In this document: in pieces, positions 9,266 to 17,614 of the stretch
Layout: every line of letters begins with the position of its first letter
Position numbering within the stretch: position 1 is the first letter of the stretch
Origin: Streptomyces griseoviridis
GTDB taxonomy: Bacteria; Actinomycetota; Actinomycetes; Streptomycetales; Streptomycetaceae
DNA length: 64,000 nt
Direction: 5' to 3'
Assembly: GCA_014649155.1 (NCBI GenBank)
Contig: BMSM01000017.1
Coordinates: 80,749-144,748, forward strand
Made by a program: the position numbers and the translations under genes
Notes under the pieces: model-generated
The model's input: the letters and a program-made list of their open reading frames with translations, nothing else
Databases searched by the model: none
What the model was told of the DNA's origin: nothing

Positions 9266-9329
9266 GCGGCCGGTCCCGCTCCGTCCACCACACCGGCGGA
9301 CGCCCGGTTCCAGCCCGTTGCTTCATCCA

Positions 9330-9351
9330 CGGACGCCCGCGAGGGCGTCCG
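9330..9351 (+). promoter_or_regulatory. hairpin just upstream of LAL gene 1
   Basis: A perfect 9-bp stem (CGGACGCCC / GGGCGTCCG) closed by the tetraloop GCGA ends 20 bases before the TTG start at 9371. It could be a weak terminator for the hydrolase gene or an attenuator in the LAL leader. No U-run follows. Confidence 0.5.
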
Positions 9352-9370
9352 CTCACCATGGGGAGGAACC

Positions 9371-12106
9371 TTGTCGCTGACGTTGGTGGGACGCGCGTCC
9401 GAGCTGGAGCGCCTGGAGGCTGTCCTGGCCGAGGCCGGTGAGACAGGGACGGCTCTCCTGCTCCAGGGCGATCCGGGGGCCGGCAAGACCGTGCTGCTGG
9501 ACGCCGTCGCCGCGCGTGCCCGGAGCGCGGGAGCACGGGTACTGCGGGTGGTGGGGGTCGAGACCGAACGTGAGTTGGCCTTCTCGGCGCTGCACCAACT
9601 GCTGTACCCGCTTCTCGGCCACCTTCCGGAGCTGCCCGAGTACCAGGGCGTCACCCTGGAGCAGGTGCTGTCCATCCGCGAGGGTTCGGCCCCCGGCCGC
9701 TTCGCGATCTCCGCCGCGGCACTGTCCCTCCTCCAACACGCGGCCGACCGCCAGCCCCTGTTCGTCGTGGTGGACGACGTGCACTGGATCGACCGGTCCA
9801 GCGCGGAGGTACTGACCTTCCTGACGCGGCGGTTGAACGGCTGCCGGGCTTCGTTCGTCCTGGCCGCCCGCAGCGGCTGGAACGGCTTCCTGGACCCGAC
9901 GGGACTGCCGGTCCTCACGGTGGGACCGCTGGCGGCGCAGGACGCCCAGCTCCTCCTGGACACCAGCCACCCGGGGCTCTCCGACCCGACCCGGCGCCGG
10001 CTGCTGGACGAGGCCGGGGGCAACCCGCTGGCGCTGGTCGAGCTGCCGGGGCAGCTCACGCCGGCCCAACGCGACGGTGACGAGGCCCTGCCCACGAACC
10101 TGCCGCTGAGCAGCCGGCTGGAGAGCGTCTTCGCCGACCGCATCCGGCTCCTCGACGCGTCGACGCGGTTCGCCCTGCTCCTGGTCGCGCTGGACGGCCA
10201 GCGCCCCGGCAACCTGCGCGAGATCCGCACGGCGGCGGAACGGGCCGGCCAGGAGTGGGACGACGGCCTGCTGGAGGCGAGCGAGCACACCGGGCTGGTG
10301 CGCGTCGACCACCTCGCGGACCACGTCACCTTCCGCCATCCGCTCGCCCGTTCCTGCCTGGTGCACATGTCGCCGGGCCGACACCGCAGGTCCGCGCACG
10401 AGGCGCTCGCGGCGACGTTGGAGAGGGAGCCCGAACGCCGAGCCTGGCACCTGGCCCACGCGGCGGAGGACCCCGACGAGGCCGTCGCAGCGGAACTCAC
10501 CGGAGCAGCCGAGCTGGCCCTCGCACGAGGCGGCGCCGCCGAGGCGGCCGCCGCCTTCCGGCGGGCCGCGGAGCTGAGCCCGGACCAGGCCGACCGCGCC
10601 CGCCGCCTGGACGAGGCAGCCTTCGCGGCGAGCAAGGGCGGGCTGCTGGAGACGGCCCACGAGCTGGCCGGCTCAGGGGCCGCGGAATCCCTGCGCGGCG
10701 CCGCGGCCGCGGCCTACGTCCTCTTCCACCGCGACGGGGACAGCGACGGGGTCTTCCGGACCCTCGTCCCGGTGATGGAGTCGGCGCCGATGAGCGCCTC
10801 GCCCGAGGACGTGGCGGCGTACGACGACGCCTTCTACGTCCTGCTGAACTGCGCGGTCTGGGCGGGCCGCCCCGACCTGTGGCCCTCGGTGTACCAGGTG
10901 CTGGACCGTGTGTCCGAGACCGCGCGCATGTGCTTCGACTGTGTCGCCGACCCGGCACGCACCGCGCACGACGTGCGGGCCCGGCTGGACGTGGCCACGG
11001 CCGAGCTGCCGCCCCACACCCCGTTCTGGCGCGTCAACTGGCTCATCTACACCGCGCTCTACCTGGACTGCTTCAGCTACTACGACGCGGTGTGGCGGGA
11101 CTTCGTGGGCCAGGCGGCCTACGACGGGCACCGGTTCGTGCTCCTGGCGCGTGCCCACGACGCCTACATGCGCGGGGAGTGGGACACCCAGCTCGCCATC
11201 GCGGCCGAGGGGACCAGCGACGCCGCGGAACACGGCTACAACTTCACCCACGTCCTGTTCAAGTACGGCATGGCGTCGGTGGCGGCCGGGCGCGGTGACG
11301 AGGAGGCACTGAACGAGCTGAGCGACGAGATCGCCGCATGGGCGGTGCCGCGCCGGTTCATGCTGATGGTGACCTCCCTGCGTGAGACCCGAGCCCGGAT
11401 CGCGATCGGCCGCGGCGACTTCGAGGAGGCGTACCGGCAGGCGGCGCTGCTCACCCCGCCGGGAGAACTGCCCGCGCACTACCCGCACGTGCAGCGGGTG
11501 TTCCTCGATCTCGTCGAGGCCGCGGTGCGCACCGGGCGCGTCGAAGAGGCGCAGGCCCACGTGGAGGCCGGGCAGCGTGCCCGGCTCGACCTGATCTCTC
11601 CCCATCACGAGGTGATCCTCGCCGCGGCGGCCGCCGTCGCCGCGCCGGAGGACCGGGCCGACAAGCTCTACCGGGCCGCCCTCGCCGTACCCGACGCCGC
11701 CCTGTGGGCCTTCGAGTACGCGCGCATCCACCTGCTCTACGGCGAGTGGCTCCGCCGCCGGAGGGAGCACAAGGCCGCCCGTACCCATCTGAGTGCGGCA
11801 CAGGAGGCATTCGAGCGGATGAAGGCCCCGCTCTGGGCGCAGCGGGCCCGCAACGAGCTGCGCGCGGCCGGCGTCGTCACTCGCGTGCCGGGCGAGGGCG
11901 GCGCCGCGCAGCTCAGTGCGCAGGAGTACCGGATCGCCGAACTCGCGGCGAGCGGACTGTCCAACAAGGAGATCGGCCGGCAGATGAACATCTCGCCCCG
12001 GACGGTCGGCGCGCACCTGTACCGGGTCTTCCCCAAACTGGGCGTCACCGCCCGCGCCGCGCTGCGGGACGCGCTGGACACGCTGAGCGGCCCGAACACG
12101 GGGTGA
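9371..12106 (+). CDS. LAL-type LuxR regulator 1 (AAA ATPase plus LuxR helix-turn-helix)
   Basis: A 911-residue large ATP-binding LuxR regulator. Walker A GDPGAGKT is at residues 33-40, Walker B is in FVVVDDVHWID near 130-140, and a long helical sensor region follows. The C-terminal LuxR helix-turn-helix is at about 850-905 (LSNKEIGRQMNISPRTVGAHLYRVFPKLGV, here split over the recognition helices). The start is TTG 9371 with GGGAGG directly upstream. LAL proteins activate transcription in response to unknown ligands and are often cluster-situated. A TTG start and an upstream hairpin suggest low or regulated translation. Confidence 0.93.
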   Translation: MSLTLVGRASELERLEAVLAEAGETGTALLLQGDPGAGKTVLLDAVAARARSAGARVLRVVGVETERELAFSALHQLLYPLLGHLPELPEYQGVTLEQVLSIREGSAPGRFAISAAALSLLQHAADRQPLFVVVDDVHWIDRSSAEVLTFLTRRLNGCRASFVLAARSGWNGFLDPTGLPVLTVGPLAAQDAQLLLDTSHPGLSDPTRRRLLDEAGGNPLALVELPGQLTPAQRDGDEALPTNLPLSSRLESVFADRIRLLDASTRFALLLVALDGQRPGNLREIRTAAERAGQEWDDGLLEASEHTGLVRVDHLADHVTFRHPLARSCLVHMSPGRHRRSAHEALAATLEREPERRAWHLAHAAEDPDEAVAAELTGAAELALARGGAAEAAAAFRRAAELSPDQADRARRLDEAAFAASKGGLLETAHELAGSGAAESLRGAAAAAYVLFHRDGDSDGVFRTLVPVMESAPMSASPEDVAAYDDAFYVLLNCAVWAGRPDLWPSVYQVLDRVSETARMCFDCVADPARTAHDVRARLDVATAELPPHTPFWRVNWLIYTALYLDCFSYYDAVWRDFVGQAAYDGHRFVLLARAHDAYMRGEWDTQLAIAAEGTSDAAEHGYNFTHVLFKYGMASVAAGRGDEEALNELSDEIAAWAVPRRFMLMVTSLRETRARIAIGRGDFEEAYRQAALLTPPGELPAHYPHVQRVFLDLVEAAVRTGRVEEAQAHVEAGQRARLDLISPHHEVILAAAAAVAAPEDRADKLYRAALAVPDAALWAFEYARIHLLYGEWLRRRREHKAARTHLSAAQEAFERMKAPLWAQRARNELRAAGVVTRVPGEGGAAQLSAQEYRIAELAASGLSNKEIGRQMNISPRTVGAHLYRVFPKLGVTARAALRDALDTLSGPNTG

Positions 12107-12164
12107 GGCGCGTCCGCTCCGGTCCCGGAGCCCTCCCTCGTCCCGGGGGCCTCCACGTCTTTCG

Positions 12165-13185
12165 TCAAGCGAGACGTGGGGTCGTGGGTTCGTGGGACAT
12201 GCCGTCGCGGAGCATCGCGAACGGCACGTTGATCCGCCGGCGGGCCGGGCGGAGCAGTGCCTGGGTGTGGGTTCTCCCGCGGGCCCGGCACCGGTCGTAG
12301 TAGGTGCGGGAGGCGGGGGTCGCGCACTGCGGCGAACGCCGACAGGGACATCGCGCGTTTCGGTTGCCGGTTGCAGCCGAGGGGTGCGTGTGCGCCGTGG
12401 ACCGAGGTCCCCGACGACTGGGTGGTCGGGGCGGCGCCGGCGTAGGAGGCCGGGTGGGCAGCGGTGGGGAAGCCGGTGCCGTCGCCGACGGTGACCAGCG
12501 AGGTGGCGGCGGTCCTGACCGCGACCCCCGGGATCGAGGTATGGACCGGGCAAGAGGGTGAGCCTCCAGCAGCTGGCCGATCTGCGCTTCCAGGGCTCGG
12601 CGCTGAGCGTGGACGGCCGTGAGCGAACGGGCCAGGGACGCGGTCACGAGATCGAGGGCGCCGGTGCCCGGGACGACCACGGTCTGCTCGTCGAGCGCGT
12701 CGAACACCTCGTCGATCAGTCGGCGGGCCATGCGTGGAGCCTTGGGCCGGATCACCTCAGCCGGCTTGCGGTGTCCGGCTTCCCGCGGGGCGGCTGGGGC
12801 TCCGTAGCGTTCCGGCAGCCAGGTCACGGCGGGTTGGTCCGGGCGCGGGCCCAGGACGTGTTCCAGGCCGGGGTGGAACTGGGTGAGCAGGCCGCGTGTC
12901 CGGTCGGAGGTGCGGGTGGCCTCGGCTGCGAGGTCCTGGCCGAAGCCGGCCAGCACGGTCGGTTCGGCGGTGATCTCGCCGGTCAGCTGAAGCGAGCGCA
13001 GGGTGTGCGGCTGGTCCGGGCGGCGTCCGCGGTCACCGCGGCGTCCTTCGCGTCGGTCCTCGCCTCGCCCGGGTGGGAACCGGCGATCCGCCGCGTGGAC
13101 AAGCCGGGCAGAGCGGAGGGCGGCCCACCCGGCGGCGTACCGGTGCCCGGTGTCCCCGGTGCACAGGCGACCGCCGCCCGGCGCC
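12165..13185 (-). pseudogene. IS110-family transposase remnant 1, frameshifted and 5' truncated
   Basis: Pieces of an IS110/IS116-type transposase appear in order on the minus strand but in different frames. They are PGLSTRRIAGSHPGEARTDAKDAA (split here; near 13130-13060), RSLQLTGEITAEP, EVIRPKAPRMARRLID, LDEQTVVVPGTG, then VTVGDGTGFPTAAH in another frame, and the C-terminal ASRTYYDR and FAMLRDG back in the first frame. About 100 N-terminal residues with the first catalytic Asp are missing, and at least three frame changes are needed. No terminal repeats are visible. It cannot be active. Confidence 0.8.
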
Positions 13186-13261
13186 CCGCCACCGGGGGCG
13201 CCGGACAGCGGGGTGGCCGGCGGTGCCCCCGAGGCGGCGGGGGGCGTCCGGTGTCGCCCGG

Positions 13262-14131
13262 CTACTCGCCGATGGTGTCCAGCTCGGCGACCGCGTCGGC
13301 GGGCAGGACCAGATCGGCCGCGGCGACGTTCTCGCGCAGGTGGGCGACGGAGGACGTACCGGGGATCAGCACGGTGGTCGCGGAACGCTGGAGCAGCCAG
13401 CTCAGGGCGACCTGCTGCGCCGAGGCGCCCAGGCGGGCGGCGACCCTGGTGAGGGTCTCGGACTGCAGCGGGCTGAAGCCGCCCAGCGGGAAGAACGAGG
13501 CGTAGGCGATGTTCTCGGCCGCGCACCGCTCGACCAGGGCGTCGTCCGCGCGGTTGGCGAGGTTGTACAGGTTCTGCACGGTGACGACCGGCGCGATGGT
13601 CTGCGCCTCGGTGAGCTGGGCGTCCGAGACGCCACTGAGACCGAGGTGCCGGATCAGACCCTGCCGGCGCAGTTCGGCCAGCGCCCCGAACTGGTCGGCG
13701 ATGGACTCGTCACTGGTGCCCTCGACGGAGCCCAGACGCAGATTGACGACGTCCAGCGTCTCCAGGCCGAGGTGCTGGAGGTTCTCGCGGACCTGGGCCT
13801 TGAGGTCCTCGGGGTCCAGGGAGGGTATCCACGAGCCGTCGTCGCCGCGGCGGGCCCCGACCTTGGTGACGATGTGCAGATCGGCCGCGTAGGGGTGCAG
13901 AGCCTCCTTGATCAGCTCGTTGACGACCGCGGGGCCGTAGAAGTCGCTGGTGTCGATGTGGGTGATGCCCAGCTCGACCGCCTCGCGCAGGACGGCGAGG
14001 GCCTGGTCCCGGTCCTTGGGAGGGCCGAAGACGCCGGGACCGGCCAACTGCATGGCGCCGTAGCCCATGCGGCTGAGGGTGAGGCCGTCCGCGAGCGGCA
14101 GAGCACCGCCGGGGAGAACAGAGGTCGTCAT
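13262..14131 (-). CDS. aldo/keto reductase
   Basis: A 289-residue AKR of the (beta/alpha)8 family. The catalytic Asp is in HIDTSDFYG and the Tyr of the tetrad in the same stretch, the Lys is in IVTKVG, and the expected His position in VVNLRLG is Leu-Arg rather than a clear His. The NADPH-binding end is LIPGTSSVAHLREN. It is transcribed divergently from an XRE regulator 169 bases away, a common arrangement for MmyB-type regulators and the oxidoreductases they control. The start is ATG 14131. Substrate unknown; carbonyl detoxification is likely. Confidence 0.92.
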   Translation of the reverse strand: MTTSVLPGGALPLADGLTLSRMGYGAMQLAGPGVFGPPKDRDQALAVLREAVELGITHIDTSDFYGPAVVNELIKEALHPYAADLHIVTKVGARRGDDGSWIPSLDPEDLKAQVRENLQHLGLETLDVVNLRLGSVEGTSDESIADQFGALAELRRQGLIRHLGLSGVSDAQLTEAQTIAPVVTVQNLYNLANRADDALVERCAAENIAYASFFPLGGFSPLQSETLTRVAARLGASAQQVALSWLLQRSATTVLIPGTSSVAHLRENVAAADLVLPADAVAELDTIGE

Positions 14132-14300
14132 GTCACGCCTTTCCTTGCCGTCGTTGCCGCCAGGCCGGCCGGCGGGGTGTGCCGTGGTGGCCTGGCACTG
14201 GAGATACTGCGGCGCCGGTGGCACGGGGGCCAGTACCCCACTGTTCCTGGGGATGACAGGACCAGTCACACCCCCAGTCGTGGCGGTTACCGTCGAAGGT

Positions 14301-15278
14301 ATGAAGAACACCAACGCGCTCGGCGATTTCCTGCGCGCACGCCGGCAGCGGGTCAGGCCCGAGGACGTCGGTATCAACCCGCGCGGCCTGCGTCGGGTGC
14401 CGGGTCTGCGCCGGGAGGAGGTCGCCATGCTGGCGGGCATCAGCTCGGACTACTACCTGCGCCTGGAGCAGGGCCGCGACCGCAACCCGTCGGTACAGGT
14501 CCTTGAGGCGCTGGCCCGGGTCCTGCGACTCGACGCCGACGGCACCGCCCACCTGCTCGGCCTGGGTCACCCCCGGCCCAGCAGGAGCCCGCGCCCGGTG
14601 ACGGAGAAGGTTCCGGTCGGCATCCTGCATCTCCTCGGCGAACTGCAGATGCCCGCGTTCGTGCAGGGCAAGTACCTCGACGTGCTCGCCGCGAACGTCA
14701 TGGCCGGCGCGCTGTCGCCCAATCTCGTGGCGGGAGTCAACAGGCTGCGCGCGGCCTTCCTCGACGCCAGGGAACAGCGGCTCTACCGGGACTGGCCCCA
14801 GGCGACCGCCGCGGTGGTCGCCCAACTGCGTGCCGCCACCGGCGCCGACACGGACGACCCCCGCCTGGCCGCGCTCGTCGGGGAACTCTCCCTGAAGAGC
14901 GAGTACTTCAGCCAGCTCTGGGCGCGCCACGACGTGCGCCGGCGGGAGGAGACGGTCAGCCGTCTGCACCACCCCGACGTGGGCGACCTCGACCTCTACC
15001 GCGAGAAACTCGCCGTCACCGGCACCGACGATCAACTCCTCGTCATCTACCACGCGGAGCCGGGCTCGCCGTCGGCTCGCTCGCTCGGCCTGCTCGGCTC
15101 GCTGGCCGCCACCGCGACGGCCACCGACCGCCGCGCCGACGCCCGGCGCTCGACACCGTCGCCCCAGGCCGGACCAGGACCAGGACCAGGACCAGGACCA
15201 GGACCAGGACCAGAATCCGGGCCCGAACCAGGACCCGGCACCGGACCCTCCGACGATCAGACGACCCCACGGCCGTAG
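14301..15278 (+). CDS. XRE-family regulator with MmyB-like ligand-binding domain and Gly-Pro repeat tail
   Basis: A 325-residue protein. An N-terminal helix-turn-helix (about 25-80; GLRREEVAMLAGISSDYYLRLEQG, quoted only in part as REEVAMLAGIS) is followed by an MmyB-like ligand-binding domain (LGELQMPAFVQGKYLDVLAA and onward). These regulators typically repress or activate a divergent oxidoreductase gene, here the aldo/keto reductase. The C-terminus carries an unusual low-complexity tail of alternating Gly-Pro encoded by seven tandem GGACCA units (15171-15212), then more Gly-Pro-rich sequence to the stop. The start is ATG 14301. Confidence 0.9.
   Translation: MKNTNALGDFLRARRQRVRPEDVGINPRGLRRVPGLRREEVAMLAGISSDYYLRLEQGRDRNPSVQVLEALARVLRLDADGTAHLLGLGHPRPSRSPRPVTEKVPVGILHLLGELQMPAFVQGKYLDVLAANVMAGALSPNLVAGVNRLRAAFLDAREQRLYRDWPQATAAVVAQLRAATGADTDDPRLAALVGELSLKSEYFSQLWARHDVRRREETVSRLHHPDVGDLDLYREKLAVTGTDDQLLVIYHAEPGSPSARSLGLLGSLAATATATDRRADARRSTPSPQAGPGPGPGPGPGPGPESGPEPGPGTGPSDDQTTPRP
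15171..15212 (+). repeat. seven tandem GGACCA hexamers
   Basis: Seven perfect consecutive GGACCA units within the 3' end of the XRE regulator gene. Each adds one Gly-Pro dipeptide to the protein tail, so slippage changes tail length without shifting the frame. Confidence 0.95.
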
Positions 15279-15299
15279 CACCCCGGGCGCCCGGCGCGT

Positions 15300-15842
15300 T
15301 CAGTCCACCGGCAGGGAGAAATCCACCACATGTGAATTCGCTCCCGTGATGCGGCCACCGAAAGAACGGCAGATCCGGATCATACGGTTGTTGTCCCGGC
15401 CGGTCATCACCGTGACCGCGCGAAGGCCGTGCAGACGGGCCTGGGAAAGGGCATGGCGCGCGAGTTCCGTCCCCAGGCCGCGGCTCTGCCAGGTGTCGTC
15501 CACCAGTATGCTCAGTTCTCCGATTCCCTGGTCCCCGGCGAACATGACCTGGGTGACCGCTATGACGGTACCGCGGTCCGCTGCCGGACGGGTGACCCAG
15601 GTCATTCCGCGGCGCGCTCCCGTGAAATGCCGCCAGTCCGCTTCCGTCAGCTCCCGCCGAGCACTCTGATAGCGGCTGTAGAGGGAATCCAGGGTCATTC
15701 TGTGATGGAGTGAATTCACGGATGGGAAATCATCCACGGTCGCCCGCCCGGTCAGTATCTCGATTCCGTTCGGAAGGGCGATCGAATGATTCTCGCGCCG
15801 GAGCCCGAGCGGACGCGCGGGCGCGTGTAAATGTATTGTCAT
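15300..15842 (-). CDS. GNAT-family N-acetyltransferase
   Basis: A 180-residue protein with the GNAT acetyl-CoA binding loop QSRGLGTELARHAL near residues 118-131, preceded by the beta strand GIGELSILVDD, and NNRMIRICRSFGG in the final part. The start is ATG 15842 with GGAGAAAG upstream. Base composition at the 5' end is less GC-rich than in the neighbours. The substrate is unknown. It lies between two IS110 relics with the AKR/XRE pair and is tail-to-tail with the XRE gene. Confidence 0.85.
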   Translation of the reverse strand: MTIHLHAPARPLGLRRENHSIALPNGIEILTGRATVDDFPSVNSLHHRMTLDSLYSRYQSARRELTEADWRHFTGARRGMTWVTRPAADRGTVIAVTQVMFAGDQGIGELSILVDDTWQSRGLGTELARHALSQARLHGLRAVTVMTGRDNNRMIRICRSFGGRITGANSHVVDFSLPVD

Positions 15843-15979
15843 CTTTCTCCGCCGGTCGAGGGGTGAGCGGCTTTCCCGGAATTTCGGGCATCGCTCGTCG
15901 AATTATGCCGCACCCTTCCGGTGTGTCGGTGAGGCGCATGAACGTTATGCGGATCTTCGATCGGGGTATTCCTGATCGG

Positions 15980-16237
15980 CATGGCTCGCAACTCGGCGGT
16001 GATCACACCGGTCAGTTCCAGCGAGCGCAGGGTGATCGAGGCGGGCCGGCCCACTCACACCAGCACGGTTTCGAAATTCACGGTCAGCTTGTCGAGAACG
16101 GCCCGCGGCTTCGGCTCGCTGTCGGGCAGTTGCGTGGCGAAGACCTTCTTCCGGGCCAGGATGGGCCCGTGGCCGTGATGGGTGCTCTTGCCGACGCCCG
16201 GGCCGAGGAACGCGCCCGCGTCTTCGGTGTCGGACAT
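15980..16237 (-). pseudogene. IS110-family transposase remnant 2, N-terminal fragment
   Basis: The minus strand encodes the N-terminus of an IS110 transposase starting MSDTEDAGAFLG at 16237 and reading through KLTVNFETVLV to a stop at 16055. It then resumes directly with GRPASITLRSLELTGVITAEL, so a segment is deleted. The first catalytic Asp of the DEDD active site (expected LDVGK) is Gly here (PGVGK). It overlaps in content with remnant 1 (both contain TLRSL-LTG-ITAE), so the two are separate copies. Confidence 0.75.
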
Positions 16238-16418
16238 CGCGCCTTCCCGGGGCGTCGCACACGCCGGCCCCGGCATCGCTGCCGTACTCGCGCGTTCATG
16301 TCATGCGGACTGCCCTCCGGGAGCCGCCCGGCGTCGCACCGGACCGGACGGATGACGGGAACGGCGCCCCGCCCTCACCGCTGCGGGAGGCGGTGCGCGC
16401 CGGTGAGCGGCCCCCGGG

Positions 16419-17081
16419 TCAGACCACACCGCTGCGGATCGCGTACGCCACGGCCTGCGTGCGGTTGCGCAGGCCGAACCGCGTGATGACGTCGTGCAGC
16501 ACGTTCTTGATGGTCCGTTCGGAGTAGTTGAGCCGCCTGGCCACCTCCGACGTGGTCATGCCCTCCGCCAGCATGCGCAGCACGCTCACCTCACGGGGCG
16601 ACAGCCCGGCGGCCCGCGCGCACTGTTCCTGGACCGCCCGCATGCGCTCCAGCAGCGTGTAGACGAGAGAGGGGGACATCGGCGGCTCGCCGCGCAGCGC
16701 GCTCCACACGGCCTGCACCAGCTGAGCGGGGCGGAGCCGGTCCCGCAGCAGCACTCCGGTGACGCCGAGGGAGACCGCACGCCAGAGCGTGTCCTCGTCG
16801 ATGGAGCCCACCACCAGCAGGACCGGCCGGCCCGGGTCGCCGGCGGCCTCGCCGACGAGGCGCAGGGCCTGGTCTCCGGCCGCGTCGGCGAACACGACGG
16901 CGACGCGCGCGTCACCCCGGTCCGCCCAAGCCACCAGCCGCACACCCTTGACGGTCGAGAGGAACGCCGCGGCACCCTCCGCGGCGTCGGTGTCATCGGC
17001 CGTCAAGGTGAGTGTCAGCGGCGACGCGTCGCCAGATCGTGGGTGCGCCGGCCGCCAGGGGTGTGCGAAGTTCGTGTTCAT
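16419..17081 (-). CDS. LuxR-family regulator with degenerate receiver-like domain
   Basis: A 220-residue protein. Residues about 155-215 form a LuxR helix-turn-helix (LSPREVSVLRMLAEGMTTSEVARRL, quoted in part as SPREVSVLRMLAEG). The N-terminal half has receiver-like strands (VAVVFADAAG, LLVVGSIDEDTLW), but no clear phosphorylatable Asp in the usual acidic pocket, so it is probably phosphorylation-independent. The start is ATG 17081 with GAGGGG upstream. A TAGGGT hexamer inside CCTAGGGT near 17163-17170 on the minus strand is a plausible -10. It is divergent from a sugar transporter gene. Confidence 0.85.
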   Translation of the reverse strand: MNTNFAHPWRPAHPRSGDASPLTLTLTADDTDAAEGAAAFLSTVKGVRLVAWADRGDARVAVVFADAAGDQALRLVGEAAGDPGRPVLLVVGSIDEDTLWRAVSLGVTGVLLRDRLRPAQLVQAVWSALRGEPPMSPSLVYTLLERMRAVQEQCARAAGLSPREVSVLRMLAEGMTTSEVARRLNYSERTIKNVLHDVITRFGLRNRTQAVAYAIRSGVV

Positions 17082-17614
17082 CTGCCCCTCACCGCGTTGT
17101 TGACATGGCCGAGTGATCGCGTGACCGGGGACGCCGGTGTCGGTGCCGTCTCCGGACGATCGCACCCTAGGCGACCGATGCGTACCTGCCATCTGTCCTA
17201 CGACGTAACACCCCGATGATACGTGGCATGTTCCTGAAAAAGTCACACGTGTGAGCCCGGCGGGCGCCGCGCTCACGGCCGGCCCGGCAGCTTCCTCCTC
17301 CCGTGTCCGTCTCCCGACTCCTGTGTGCCCATGCGAACTCCGCCTTTCGGTGTGCTGACGACAGACGCCATCCTCGGGGTGAGGATTCCGGGCGCATCGG
17401 TTGGACGACTGCCCCTCCGTGGCCGGCGCACGTGCGCCGCGGAGCCCCAGGGGGGTGCGTCCCGGCCGTGTGCCCCGGCAGGGCGCGGTGGCCGCTTCGC
17501 AGTCATGTGACGGATTCCGACGAATCGCGGATCGCCCAGGCTGGGAGCCCGGACGCCGTCCGCGTCCCACCGCCGACGCCGGCTCCCCTCTCCTGAGCGA
17601 AAGGCTCTTCACCC
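17082..17614. other. 533-base divergent intergenic region
   Basis: No gene is seen. It holds a likely -10 (TAGGGT, minus strand, near 17164-17169) for the LuxR regulator, a CACACGTGTG palindrome near 17243, and a strong copy of the recurrent bipartite motif (17501-17542) for the transporter. Confidence 0.6.
17501..17542 (+). promoter_or_regulatory. recurrent bipartite promoter motif
   Basis: AGTC-ATGT-GAC-G-GAT, then CAGGCT at positions 37-42. It lies 114 bases before the start codon of the sugar transporter gene. Confidence 0.7.

Noticed and set aside
15043..15270. Minus-strand frame rich in Val-Leu repeats
   Set aside because: It is only the complement of the GGACCA repeat in the XRE gene.
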